Position numbers and translations under genes: made by a program. This document shows positions 15,499-25,018 of a stretch of 64,000 nt of DNA, piece by piece. The notes under the pieces were generated by a model. The model was not told where the DNA came from, searched no databases, and saw only the letters and a program-made list of their open reading frames with translations. The stretch comes from Clostridia bacterium (GTDB lineage: Bacteria > Bacillota > Clostridia > Lachnospirales > Lachnospiraceae). Every line of letters begins with the position of its first letter. Positions within the stretch are counted from its first letter, which is position 1. Location: the NCBI GenBank assembly GCA_910574475.1, contig CAJTAT010000006.1, positions 176,493-240,492 on the forward strand, in the 5' to 3' direction.

Positions 15499-16423
15499 TG
15501 TAAATTCGGAAATTCAGAAACTTGGGATATTAAAAACAAATCATTTTTTTATAAAACGAGAAGATCTTATTCCCTATTCATTTGGAGGAAATAAAGCCAG
15601 AAAAGGGCTATTATTTTTTCATGAAATTGACCGGGGCAAATATGATTGCGTAGTTACCTATGGAAGCAGCCATTCAAATCATTGTCGTATTATAGCCAAT
15701 ATGGCAGCGTCGAGAGAGATGCCTTGCCATATTATTGAACCGGAGGAGGTATCGGATATTACTTTTAACAGCCGAATGATAGAATTGTTTGGGGCACAGA
15801 TTACAAAAGCACAGGTCAAAAATGTACACCATACAATTGAAAAAAAGATTGAGGAGCTAAAACGGCAAGGGAAAAGACCTTACTTTATTCCAGGCGGCGG
15901 ACATGGTGATATAGGGACAGAGGCATATGTACAGTGTTATAGAGAAATAAAAGAATATGAAGAAAAAAATAATATCCATTTTGGGTATATTTTTTTTGCT
16001 TCTGGCACAGGAACTACACAGGCAGGCCTTGTTTGCGGGCAATTGATATATGGTGATGAAAGGAAAATTATTGGGATCAGTATTGCAAGAAAAAATCCTT
16101 ATGGAGAAAATGTTATTTTTGAGAGCGTCTGTTCGTATATGAAATCTAAGAAAATAGATAGGTCTGATCATGAAAAAAAATCAGAGATAATTTTTGATGA
16201 TCATTTTACAGGACAGGGTTATGGGAAAAACAATCCCCAGATTCTCCAGACAATCAGGCACATTATGATTGAATATGGGATTCCGCTGGATAGCACATAT
16301 ACCGGGAAGGCGTTTTGGGGTATGGAGCAATATATTAGTCAGGAAAATGTCAGGGACGAGAATATTTTATTTATTCACACAGGAGGGACGCCGCTATATT
16401 TTGATGATATAAGTCAAATTTAA
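15491..16423 (+). CDS. PLP enzyme of the D-cysteine desulfhydrase / ACC deaminase family
   Basis: 310 residues, fold-type II (tryptophan-synthase beta-like) PLP protein. IKREDLIPYSFGGNKARKG holds the cofactor Lys (residue 35). YGSSHSNHCRIIANMAA matches the ACC deaminase active-site segment, GSGTGTTQAG-type ASGTGTTQAGL forms the phosphate loop, and FIHTGGTP is near the end. Known members deaminate or desulfhydrate small amino acids. Its start lies within the BCCT gene (8-base overlap), so the two are translationally coupled and may act on the same compound. The reaction in this context is unknown. Confidence 0.85.
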   Translation: MINVNSEIQKLGILKTNHFFIKREDLIPYSFGGNKARKGLLFFHEIDRGKYDCVVTYGSSHSNHCRIIANMAASREMPCHIIEPEEVSDITFNSRMIELFGAQITKAQVKNVHHTIEKKIEELKRQGKRPYFIPGGGHGDIGTEAYVQCYREIKEYEEKNNIHFGYIFFASGTGTTQAGLVCGQLIYGDERKIIGISIARKNPYGENVIFESVCSYMKSKKIDRSDHEKKSEIIFDDHFTGQGYGKNNPQILQTIRHIMIEYGIPLDSTYTGKAFWGMEQYISQENVRDENILFIHTGGTPLYFDDISQI

Positions 16424-16443
16424 TATGTAGGAGAACGAAATAA

Positions 16444-17400
16444 ATGAATATATTAATTTTGAGTGTTGGCACACGGAACAAAATTATACAATATTTTGTG
16501 AAAGAGCTTTCAGGCAAGGGAAATGTAGTGGCAACAGATATGAGTACCTTAGCACCAGCTTTGTATGAAGCAGATAAGTATTATATCGTACCTCAAATGA
16601 CAGATAAAAATTATCTGAATATAATTTTAGAAATTTGCGCAAATGAGAAAATTGATGGAGTACTGAGTCTGATTGATCCAGAGCTATCTTATTTAGCAAA
16701 GTATGAAGAAAAATTTAAGGAAGTCGGTACGCAGGTAATAGGTTCTTCAGAAGAGCTATGTGAACTGGCATTGGATAAATTTCAGATGTTTCGATGGCTT
16801 TACTCCCATGGTTATCCCTGTGCAAGATCCTATATAAATAAAGAAGAGTTTTATATGGATTTAGATAATAAGGAAATACAGTTTCCAGTATTTGTAAAGC
16901 CAATCAGGGGAAGTGCAAGTATCTCCATTTCAAAAGTTTTTAACAAAGAAATGTTAGAGATTTTGTTTGCACACGATCAAAATCTGATGATCCAGGAGTT
17001 TTTAGATGGTCAGGAAATAGGAGCAGATGTATATATTGATATGTGTTCTGGTAATACAGTATCAATTTTTACGAAAAGAAAGATTAAAATGCGTGCCGGA
17101 GAGACAGATAAAGCAGTGTCCTTTAAGGATGATAGATTATTTGAATTTATCGAACATTTTGTAAAAGATGCAGGATTTAGAGGGCAGATTGATATTGATA
17201 TTTTTGATATGGAAGGAAAATATTATATCTCAGAGGTCAATCCGCGTTTTGGCGGGGGATATCCACATGCATATGAAAGTGGATGCAATCATATGAAACT
17301 GATAGTGGAAAATCTTTTGGGTCATGCAAATACCTGTAATGTGGGTGAATATAAAGATGGTATTTATATGATGAAATATAATGAAATAGCAATTATTTAG
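16444..17400 (+). CDS. ATP-grasp ligase (carbamoyl-phosphate-synthase-like)
   Basis: 318 residues. A Rossmann-like N-terminus (NILILSVGTRNKIIQYFVKEL) is followed by an ATP-grasp core with FPVFVKPIRGSASISISKV and metal-binding EVNPRFGGGYPHAYESG. It is shorter than the ATP-grasp protein at 12684 and belongs to the small CPSase large-subunit-like group that is recurrent in capsule and EPS loci. It would form an amide or acyl-phosphate intermediate on an amino acid or sugar acid. GGAG is present before the ATG. With the other ligase, the PLP enzyme and the carrier it forms a contiguous non-sugar block. Confidence 0.85.
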   Translation: MNILILSVGTRNKIIQYFVKELSGKGNVVATDMSTLAPALYEADKYYIVPQMTDKNYLNIILEICANEKIDGVLSLIDPELSYLAKYEEKFKEVGTQVIGSSEELCELALDKFQMFRWLYSHGYPCARSYINKEEFYMDLDNKEIQFPVFVKPIRGSASISISKVFNKEMLEILFAHDQNLMIQEFLDGQEIGADVYIDMCSGNTVSIFTKRKIKMRAGETDKAVSFKDDRLFEFIEHFVKDAGFRGQIDIDIFDMEGKYYISEVNPRFGGGYPHAYESGCNHMKLIVENLLGHANTCNVGEYKDGIYMMKYNEIAII

Positions 17401-17411
17401 AAGAGGCAGGT

Positions 17412-18626
17412 ATGAAGGTTATTTTTCTTACGATTGGTAATATTTCCAGTGTTGAGCATAAAGGGATTTATATGGATTTGCTGAGGCATTTTAGGGAAGA
17501 AGGGCATGAGGTCTATATTGTTTGTCAAAGAGAACAGCGCCTAAGATTAAAAACAGAACTGCAAAAGGAAAAAGGATTCCATGTTTTACGAGTTAAAACA
17601 GGAAATATTACACAGGTTGGTTTTCTAGAAAAAGGGTTTTCTACAATATTGATAGGACATCAATATAGGAAGGCAATACTGAAATATTTTAATCATGTGA
17701 AATTTGATTTGATATTGTATTCTACACCACCGATTACATTGGTGAATGTTGTAAAGCGAGTAAAGAAGCAGTGCAGTGCTTTTTCTTATTTAATGCTGAA
17801 AGATATTTTCCCCCAAAATGCGGTTGACTTGGGAATCTTAAAAAAAGAAGGGCCCCAAGGATTCATATATAAATACTTTAGGAAAAAAGAGCAGCAGTTG
17901 TATAGGGTTTCCGATAAAATAGGCTGTATGTCCAAGGCAAATGTGGATTATGTAAGAGAAAAGAATCCAGATGTGGAGGAAGAAAAATTAGAAATATGTC
18001 CTAATACAATTGATGGAATCATAGTAGAATCTATAGATAAAAAAGCGGTTAGAGAAAGATATCATATTCCAAAAGATAAAATTGTTTTTATATATGGAGG
18101 AAATTTTGGAAAGCCACAAGATATAGATTATATTCTTCAGGTTTTGAGAGCGGGCAAGCGTTATTCGTTTGCTCATTTTGTTATGTGTGGATCGGGTACA
18201 GAATTCTGTAAGCTACAGGAATTTAAAAGAGAAGGAGCAGATCATTTATCTGTGATCGAAGCAATTCCACATAAGGAATATGTAGAACTATTAAGAGCAT
18301 GCGACATTGGTATGATTTTTTTAGACCATAAATTTACAATTCCTAATTTTCCATCCAGATTATTAGATTATCTGAACAATGAATTGCCAGTGATTGCGGC
18401 TACAGATAAAAATACAGACCTAGGTGAAATAATTACAAAATATGAATTTGGCTGGTGGTGTGAAAGCAATCGGGTGGAGAATTATAGGAAGCTTCTGGAA
18501 CAAATAGAAGGAGAAACAGAACTTATTTCTCAAAAAGGTATGTGCGGGAAAGCGTATATGATGGACAATTTTACGACAGAGCATGCTTATAAAACAATTA
18601 TAAATTCATATAACAAGCGGTCATAG
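17412..18626 (+). CDS. glycosyltransferase family 4 (WbuB-like)
   Basis: 404 residues. GT-B fold: an N-terminal acceptor domain (MKVIFLTIGNISSVEHKGIY, then STPPITLVNVVKRVKKQ and KDIFPQNAVDLG, typical of WbuB/CapJ GT4 enzymes) and a C-terminal donor domain (KIVFIYGGNFGKPQDIDY; FPSRLLDYLNNELPVIA). It adds a sugar to the lipid-linked repeat unit on the cytosolic membrane face. WbuB itself is an L-FucNAc transferase, which would agree with the FucNAc pathway downstream, but donor specificity cannot be assigned from sequence alone. Confidence 0.88.
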   Translation: MKVIFLTIGNISSVEHKGIYMDLLRHFREEGHEVYIVCQREQRLRLKTELQKEKGFHVLRVKTGNITQVGFLEKGFSTILIGHQYRKAILKYFNHVKFDLILYSTPPITLVNVVKRVKKQCSAFSYLMLKDIFPQNAVDLGILKKEGPQGFIYKYFRKKEQQLYRVSDKIGCMSKANVDYVREKNPDVEEEKLEICPNTIDGIIVESIDKKAVRERYHIPKDKIVFIYGGNFGKPQDIDYILQVLRAGKRYSFAHFVMCGSGTEFCKLQEFKREGADHLSVIEAIPHKEYVELLRACDIGMIFLDHKFTIPNFPSRLLDYLNNELPVIAATDKNTDLGEIITKYEFGWWCESNRVENYRKLLEQIEGETELISQKGMCGKAYMMDNFTTEHAYKTIINSYNKRS

Positions 18627-18704
18627 AAAGAACTGATATTTTAAAATTCATAATTTACTGTGATATCTGGTTTGGAATATATGAAATATTTTATGAGGGA
18701 TTAG

Positions 18705-19922
18705 ATGGATGTAAGAATAACAGAAAAGAAAATAATTTTATATGAGGCTTTTTTAATTCGAATCATTGTCCTGATGTGTATTGTATTGTTGGCTGATATT
18801 TTGCCGGCCTATGGTTTTATCGGAAACACCCCCTTATATGACGACTTTCGTTATGAAGAAGGGGCCGTTCTATACTCGAAAAAAGCAGACTCTTTAATTG
18901 ATGTTAAAACTTTTACAAAAGTTTATGAATCTATGGATGATAGGGTTGGCTATCATTTAGACAATCCATTTACAGGAGTATATTTGTGGTATTGGATCGC
19001 CTGTATTTTAATTTACATTACAAAATGGCGGTGGTCATTAAGATTATTGAATATTATTTTTATGACCTTCACAATAAAATACGTTTATGAAATTACAGAG
19101 TACACCTATGGAAACAGGGCGGCCAAAATAGCAGCCAAAGCAATGGCCTTTCTTCCCTACCTGGTTATATTTTCCTGTTTTTCTTATAAGGAATGTCTTG
19201 TTTCCTTTTGTACATTTTATATGTGGCGATATATTGTCAAAAGAAAACACAATGTTATTTGTAAAAACAGGGAAACATTACAATTGATTGTGTGTATCTT
19301 TGCAATGCTGTTTGTGCGCAGTGGATTGAGTGTCATATTGATAGTTACAGTATTTGGGTACTATTATCTGGATCGTTTGAAAAATAAAATTTCTTTTCAG
19401 AATATAATGCTTATGCTATTAGTCGCATTATTGATTCTGCTTTTACTTTATAAGTTTAGAAATATTATTATTTACAAATATATGGCTTATATTGGAGGAG
19501 ATTTTTCAGATGAAGTTTTGAAGGGCGGAAGGCTTGTAATGATAAGAAGGCCTCAAGACATATGGAAATTGCCAATTGCATTTGTCTTTGCAATTCTTAA
19601 TCCTATTCGTACTGGAGGAGCTATTCAGTCTTGGAGTAATGTGGTTGGATGGCTGAATATAACATTATGTCCAATAGCAGTAGGAGCTTCTTTGAGCTTT
19701 CTTAAAGTGCACAAACCGGATAAAATCCAGTTTTGGATCATGATGGGATACTATTTTATTAGTGTTATTTCTTCTATATTTATTTTTAGGCAATTATTTA
19801 GTCTTCTGCCAATTCCTATTATGAGCTTTGCAGGGTATTATGCCCAATCTGACTTTACAAGAAAAAAGCTTGTTATAATGCTGTCATTTTTTCTTACTGT
19901 TATGGTTCTTGTCGCATTTTAA
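18705..19922 (+). CDS. multi-pass membrane protein, candidate polysaccharide polymerase (Wzy-like)
   Basis: 405 residues with about 9-10 hydrophobic segments and a larger extracytoplasmic loop near residues 35-90 (TPLYDDFRYEEGAVLYSKKA). No recognised catalytic motif is visible. Its position between glycosyltransferase, TagF-like and flippase genes, and the absence of any other polymerase candidate in the operon, make Wzy the best guess. A GT-C glycosyltransferase is the alternative. GAGGGA lies 4 bases before the ATG. Confidence 0.55.
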   Translation: MDVRITEKKIILYEAFLIRIIVLMCIVLLADILPAYGFIGNTPLYDDFRYEEGAVLYSKKADSLIDVKTFTKVYESMDDRVGYHLDNPFTGVYLWYWIACILIYITKWRWSLRLLNIIFMTFTIKYVYEITEYTYGNRAAKIAAKAMAFLPYLVIFSCFSYKECLVSFCTFYMWRYIVKRKHNVICKNRETLQLIVCIFAMLFVRSGLSVILIVTVFGYYYLDRLKNKISFQNIMLMLLVALLILLLLYKFRNIIIYKYMAYIGGDFSDEVLKGGRLVMIRRPQDIWKLPIAFVFAILNPIRTGGAIQSWSNVVGWLNITLCPIAVGASLSFLKVHKPDKIQFWIMMGYYFISVISSIFIFRQLFSLLPIPIMSFAGYYAQSDFTRKKLVIMLSFFLTVMVLVAF

Positions 19923-19944
19923 GAAGAAAGAAAAGGGGTTTATT

Positions 19945-21132
19945 ATGAATAACCTAATCATTAAAAAAAGTTTCATCTTCTTAGTTGAGACTGGGTTAAA
20001 GCTACTATGGATATTACCGATGAAAAAAAATAAAATTATGTTTGTCAGTTTCTCAGGGCAATATTCAGACAGTCCAAAGTATTTGTACAAAAAGTTAGTT
20101 GATAAATATGCAGATAGTTTGGAGTATGTCTGGGTATTAAAGGCAGATGTAAGTGATACAGATTTAAATTTGAGCAAAAGGGTGCAGCCCCATACACTAG
20201 CTTACTTTAAAGAATTGCTTACATCGAAGATAATAATAACAAATGATTATCTGAATACCTATGCACCAATAAGGAAAAAGCAATTTGTATTAAATACTTG
20301 GCATGGAGGAAGCCCATTAAAAACAGTTGGGATGGTAAATGACGATGTATCGGAATATGACAAGTATTTTTTTGATAAGCATGAAAAAAAATACAATGCA
20401 TATATATCCAGCTCAAAATTTATGACAAAAGAAGTTTTCAGAAGGTCATTTAACTATAAGGGTGAAATTATAAAATGTGGTTTGCCAAGAAACGCAATAT
20501 TGTTTGGAGATCATTCTATGGCAATAAAGCGTGTACAGGATTATTTTCGTTTGCCGCATGAGGAGAGTTATGGAATTGTTTTATATGCACCTACATTCCG
20601 GGGAAATTTTAAAAATAGTGGCTTTCTACCTGAGAGTCAGCAATTCAATATTGATGAATGTTTAAAAATTCTGGATAAAAAATTCGGAAAAAAATTTTAT
20701 TTTTTATTTCGAGCCCATCACACTTTTAATTATGAATTTAATAATCCCCATTGTCTGAAAGCGACAGATTATCCAGATATGCAAGAGTTGCTGTGTGCGG
20801 CTGATATTTTGCTAACAGATTATTCCTCCTGTATGGGCGATATGTGTTTAATGGACAAGCCAGTATTTTTATACACCCCTGATCTGGAAAAATATATCTC
20901 CGACAGGGGATTTTATTGGGATATATTTTCTCTGCCATTTCCAGTTGCAAGAAACCCAGAGAAATTATATGAGAAAATAAAAAATTTTGACCAGGAGAAC
21001 TATAGGGAGGGAATAAAAGATTATCTGCAGAAACTTGGCAGCTATGAAAATCCATCCTCCGTTGAGATAGCTACAAAAAGAATAGAACAGGAACTTGGCT
21101 TTATTAAAACGAAAAATGAAAAAGAAAGATAA
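19945..21132 (+). CDS. CDP-glycerol glycerophosphotransferase family (TagB/TagF-like)
   Basis: About 395 residues. GT-B-like TagF fold: NTWHGGSPLKTVGMV, YISSSKFMTKEVFRRSF, GLPRNAILF, LYAPTFRGNF (nucleotide-phosphate region), FRAHH with the family His, and LLTDYSSCMGDMCLMDKP (donor-site Asp/Ser). Members transfer glycerol-phosphate or a related alditol-phosphate from a CDP-activated donor to a glycan. I start it at ATG 19945, 6 bases after AAGGGG. The CDP-donor may come from the cytidylyltransferase fusion encoded at 22583, since no tagD-type gene is in the window (inference). Confidence 0.9.
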   Translation: MNNLIIKKSFIFLVETGLKLLWILPMKKNKIMFVSFSGQYSDSPKYLYKKLVDKYADSLEYVWVLKADVSDTDLNLSKRVQPHTLAYFKELLTSKIIITNDYLNTYAPIRKKQFVLNTWHGGSPLKTVGMVNDDVSEYDKYFFDKHEKKYNAYISSSKFMTKEVFRRSFNYKGEIIKCGLPRNAILFGDHSMAIKRVQDYFRLPHEESYGIVLYAPTFRGNFKNSGFLPESQQFNIDECLKILDKKFGKKFYFLFRAHHTFNYEFNNPHCLKATDYPDMQELLCAADILLTDYSSCMGDMCLMDKPVFLYTPDLEKYISDRGFYWDIFSLPFPVARNPEKLYEKIKNFDQENYREGIKDYLQKLGSYENPSSVEIATKRIEQELGFIKTKNEKER

Positions 21133-22537
21133 ATATACAGAATTAATTGCAAATACTGGAGTACTTGCAATAGGAAATTTTTCATCAAAGATTTTAGTAT
21201 TTTTATTGGTGCCTTTGTATACAAGTGTATTAACCACAGAGGAGTATGGCTTTTACGATTTGGTGATGACGACGATCCAGCTTCTCATTCCCATATTCAC
21301 ACTTAATGTCACAGATGGAGTGTTAAGATTTGCGCTGGAAAATAAGGATAATCTAAAGCGGCTTGTCAATATTTCATTAAAATTTCTTTTTTTTAGCTTG
21401 ATTCCGGCTATTTGGGTTTTAGGTTCTATTTCAGCCTTAGGTATTTCGAAGCCTGTAGCAGATTACGTAGTATATATCTTCCTTTTTTATTTGTTTTATA
21501 TGATGAATCAGTATTTGATTCAATTGGCAAAAGGAATGGATAAAGTAAATGTGATGGCTATTGCAGGTGTGATGGGAACATTGGCAACCGTTACTTCCTG
21601 TCTGGTAACCTTGTTGGTTATTAAAATGGGGTTAAAAGGCTTTTTCTTTTCCAACATATTAGGGCAAGCTCTTCCAACAATCTATCTTATATGTGTGTTG
21701 CGCTTATGGAAATATGTAGAGATATCCAGATATGGAAATTCGGATTTGCAGCATAGATTGCTGAAGTATTCTACGCCCTTGATTTTAAGCAATATTGGAT
21801 GGTGGTTGAATAATACTTCTGATAAATATATTATCACATATATGAGTGGTATTTCATTAAATGGCCTGTTATCTGTAGCATATAAAATACCTAGTATTTT
21901 GACTATTATATATGGATTGTTTATTCAGGCCTGGCAGATTTCAGCGATGAAAGAGTATGGAACAGAGGAAAGTGAAAGTTTTTATAATAATATTTTTCTC
22001 TATCTGAATTATTTTGTGTTTTTTATTGCAGCCTTTTTGATATTATTTACAAAACCGATTGCTAAGGTAGCATTTGCCAAAGATTTTTATGAAGCATGGA
22101 AATTTGTTCCTTTTCTTTTAATGAGTAGTGTATTTACTGCCTCGGCTAGTTTTGTTGCTCCTATATTAACATCGGCATATAATACAAACACAGTGGCTAA
22201 ATCTACAATTTATGGGGGTATCCTGAATATTATTTTGAATATATTGTTGCTGCTTATGATCGGCTCACAGGGGGTCGCAATTGCTACAGCCATATCTAGC
22301 TTCGTTATTTTTTATATTAGATATTGCGGGTTAAATGGAATCATAAAAAGAAACTATTTTTTGAAAATCTTAATTTTATGGGGGTTATTGATATTACAGT
22401 CCACTGCTGAACTTTTAGGTTGGCATTGGGCTGAACTTTTTTTTATAGTGATTGCTATTACATTAAACTTTAGAGACTTGCGGGAGTTTACATGGAAGCT
22501 GCAAAGAGTTGTGAAAGAAAGAGCTTTAAAAAAGTAA
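21116..22537 (+). CDS. oligosaccharide flippase (Wzx, MATE/MOP-like)
   Basis: About 473 residues with 13-14 membrane segments. It opens with a basic KKKDKYTELIANTGVLAIGNFSSKILVFLLVPLYT segment typical of MOP-superfamily polysaccharide exporters. A charged loop STPLILSNIGWWLNNTSDKYI marks the seventh helix. It turns the undecaprenyl-linked repeat unit to the outer face for polymerisation. The start is ATG 21116, which overlaps the TagF-like gene by 17 bases; an upstream TTG (21095) is less likely. Confidence 0.9.
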   Translation: MKKKDKYTELIANTGVLAIGNFSSKILVFLLVPLYTSVLTTEEYGFYDLVMTTIQLLIPIFTLNVTDGVLRFALENKDNLKRLVNISLKFLFFSLIPAIWVLGSISALGISKPVADYVVYIFLFYLFYMMNQYLIQLAKGMDKVNVMAIAGVMGTLATVTSCLVTLLVIKMGLKGFFFSNILGQALPTIYLICVLRLWKYVEISRYGNSDLQHRLLKYSTPLILSNIGWWLNNTSDKYIITYMSGISLNGLLSVAYKIPSILTIIYGLFIQAWQISAMKEYGTEESESFYNNIFLYLNYFVFFIAAFLILFTKPIAKVAFAKDFYEAWKFVPFLLMSSVFTASASFVAPILTSAYNTNTVAKSTIYGGILNIILNILLLLMIGSQGVAIATAISSFVIFYIRYCGLNGIIKRNYFLKILILWGLLILQSTAELLGWHWAELFFIVIAITLNFRDLREFTWKLQRVVKERALKK

Positions 22538-22582
22538 GAACTATTTTAGAAATATTGAGTTTAGTAATTCTAGGAGGAAAAA

Positions 22583-25000
22583 ATGAACAATATTCAATTT
22601 GAAGTATTACGTATGCTGTATGAAAATATGCCGTATGACCCGGAGTACTATGCCCGGGTTCTTTTTAAATCGGAAGACGCCATTTGGGTTGCCTATGAAA
22701 GTCTTGTGAACGATGGTTTTATTCAGGAAAGTGAGATAACGGCTTCTGGAAAAGAAGTAGTTGAGAGTCACAGAATTGATAATGCGGTGATTTTAGCGGC
22801 AGGAATGTCCACAAGATTTGTGCCATTAAATTTTGAAATTCCAAAAGGGCTTCTTTCTGTAAAGGGTGAGATCCTGATTGAGAGGCAGATTTGTCAATTA
22901 CGGGAAAAGGAAATTGAAGAAATTGTTGTCGTAGTAGGACATATGCAGGAGCGTTTTGAATATTTAGAGGAAAAGTATGGCGTGATTCTTGTGGAAGCCA
23001 CAGATTATGCGACGAAAAACAATCATGCAAGCTTATATGCAGCCCGGGAGTATTTGAAAAATACAATTGTTACATCGTCTGATTTGTATTTTACAGAAAA
23101 TATTTTTCAAAAGTATGCCTATGATGCGTATTACTGTACTTTATACATCTCTGGTAAGACAGCAGAGCGGGGTGTTATTACAGATGAGGATGACAGGATT
23201 CTGGAAACCATGTATGGTGATCGCTGCCATGATATATGGGTAACACTGGGCTATGCTTATTTTTCAAAAAGATTTTCTGATAATTTTTTAAAAATCCTGG
23301 ACGAAGAATTTGAACTTCCTGAGACCGCAGGGAAATTTTGGGCGGATATTCAGGATGAACATTTAGATGAGCTTTATATGTATGCAAAACATATTGATTC
23401 GGATATTATTTATGAGTTTGATTCCCTTGAAGAGCTTAGAGAGTTTGATGATAAGTATCTCTATGATTCTGGTTCAGATATTTTACACAAGATCTGCTAT
23501 CTTCTTGCAGTGAAGGAAAATAATATTGTTGGAATTGAAGCCCTGAAAAAATGTAAAGAGACGGTGTTCCGATTCAGATGTAAAGGAGATACCTATTTAT
23601 GTGATGTTTCTCCTGATGAAAGGGAAAGGTTTGCTATTCAGGGGCGTGTATATTACCAATGTCACGATTTTGATGCGGAATCCAATATTACTTTTAAATT
23701 ATACAAAATGGATAAGAATATTAAAATTGGAGGAAAATCCAAGGTGAATACTGCTCAGGAGCTAGAGGAATTATTTGTACTTTCAAAGGATTTTGATGAT
23801 TATCATAAACGTTCTGTACCGCTTTGCGCTGCAGAAAATGTTATCTCGCCCTTTGCAAATCTTCCACTTTCCTATGGATTTCAGGAACGGTATATCATGA
23901 ACAACACATATTCGTTTAATATGGATGATAATTTTATCGGATGTGAAAAATTGTTCCCATTTTATCAGAAATTATCTGAAGTGTGTGAGAGGATTTTTGG
24001 GGCAAAGTACACGGATCCCAGACCATTCACAGGGATGCACTGTATTGATATGATAACTAAAACAATTTGTAAACCTGGTGATAAGATGATGCTTCTCAGT
24101 AAAGAGCATGGAGGACATGCGTCTGTTAAGCCAGTAGTTGAAAGATTGGGTGTTGTAACATATGAAGCTCCCTATGATATGGACGAATACGATCTTGTCT
24201 ATGAAGAGGTAAACGAAATGATCAAACAGGAAGGAATTCAATATATCCTTCTTGCTCCCTCGGATCTTATTAAACCATTGGATGTAGAGCAGATTGATAC
24301 TACGAATTGTATTCTTTTGTGGGACTGTAGCCAATTAATGGGACTAATAGCAGCAGGCTTATGCCCGAATCCTTTAAAAACAAAGAAAAATATGATTATG
24401 TTTGGAGGAACACATAAAACATTTCCGGGGCCTGCTTCTGGCCTCATTATGACAAATGATAAATATCTTCATGATTTGATGGAAAAGAGCATCAATCCAA
24501 AATTTTTACGTCATTCTCAAATGCATCAAAAGATTTCATTACTCTTTGCACTTATTGAGTTTGAAAAGCATGGCTCTGCTTACATGAGTCATATGGTGCA
24601 TTGCTCCAATTATTTAGGGGAAAAACTCAAAAATTATGGATTTGATATTGCAGATTGGCATGGTCAGATATCTTCCACCCATCAGATTTTTATCAGATGC
24701 AGTAAGGATGAAATGGATACTATTTACGATAATGCCTATAAATGTGAGGTGACATTAAATAAAAAACATAAAGACTTGTTTTTAGGATATGGGATTCGTT
24801 TAGGCACGCAAGAAATTGCGCGGTATGACTGGAATGATGAAGCGCTTGACAAGATTGCTTTGATTCTTGTTGAGCTTTCAAAAAAAGATATTGATATAAA
24901 TTATGTGCAGGGGATTATCCATTCACTCCCGGACAAAAAGTTGCATTATGTTTTTTTAGATGATCAGATGGAACGATTTAAAACTCTTATGACAAAATAA
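22583..25000 (+). CDS. fusion protein: winged helix, LicC-like cytidylyltransferase, SHMT-like PLP domain
   Basis: 805 residues. About 1-60 is a winged helix (FEVLRMLYENMPYDPEYYAR). About 66-290 is a LicC-like nucleotidyltransferase: AVILAAGMSTRFVPLNFEIPKGLL with the signature Lys, then VVGHMQERFEYLEEKYGV and ASLYAAREYLKNTIVTSSD. These follow the order of pneumococcal LicC (CTP:phosphocholine cytidylyltransferase). About 300-410 is an unassigned beta-rich linker. About 410-770 is serine-hydroxymethyltransferase-like: PLCAAENVISP, KEHGGHAS, WDCSQLMGLIAAG, and GGTHKTFPGPASG with the PLP Lys612. LicC is often paired with choline kinase; here an SHMT-like domain takes that place. Fusions of cytidylyltransferase and PLP domains are known in phosphonate pathways (PntC, FrbH), but no pepM is present here. 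Confidence 0.85.
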   Translation: MNNIQFEVLRMLYENMPYDPEYYARVLFKSEDAIWVAYESLVNDGFIQESEITASGKEVVESHRIDNAVILAAGMSTRFVPLNFEIPKGLLSVKGEILIERQICQLREKEIEEIVVVVGHMQERFEYLEEKYGVILVEATDYATKNNHASLYAAREYLKNTIVTSSDLYFTENIFQKYAYDAYYCTLYISGKTAERGVITDEDDRILETMYGDRCHDIWVTLGYAYFSKRFSDNFLKILDEEFELPETAGKFWADIQDEHLDELYMYAKHIDSDIIYEFDSLEELREFDDKYLYDSGSDILHKICYLLAVKENNIVGIEALKKCKETVFRFRCKGDTYLCDVSPDERERFAIQGRVYYQCHDFDAESNITFKLYKMDKNIKIGGKSKVNTAQELEELFVLSKDFDDYHKRSVPLCAAENVISPFANLPLSYGFQERYIMNNTYSFNMDDNFIGCEKLFPFYQKLSEVCERIFGAKYTDPRPFTGMHCIDMITKTICKPGDKMMLLSKEHGGHASVKPVVERLGVVTYEAPYDMDEYDLVYEEVNEMIKQEGIQYILLAPSDLIKPLDVEQIDTTNCILLWDCSQLMGLIAAGLCPNPLKTKKNMIMFGGTHKTFPGPASGLIMTNDKYLHDLMEKSINPKFLRHSQMHQKISLLFALIEFEKHGSAYMSHMVHCSNYLGEKLKNYGFDIADWHGQISSTHQIFIRCSKDEMDTIYDNAYKCEVTLNKKHKDLFLGYGIRLGTQEIARYDWNDEALDKIALILVELSKKDIDINYVQGIIHSLPDKKLHYVFLDDQMERFKTLMTK

Positions 25001-25018
25001 TAAACGGGGATTAAAAGA

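Noticed and set aside
22583-25000. Phosphonate biosynthesis (PntC/FrbH-type) as the definite role of the fusion protein
   Set aside because: No PEP mutase, phosphonopyruvate decarboxylase or other phosphonate gene is in the window, and the PLP domain is SHMT-like rather than an AEP transaminase. Kept only as a parallel.
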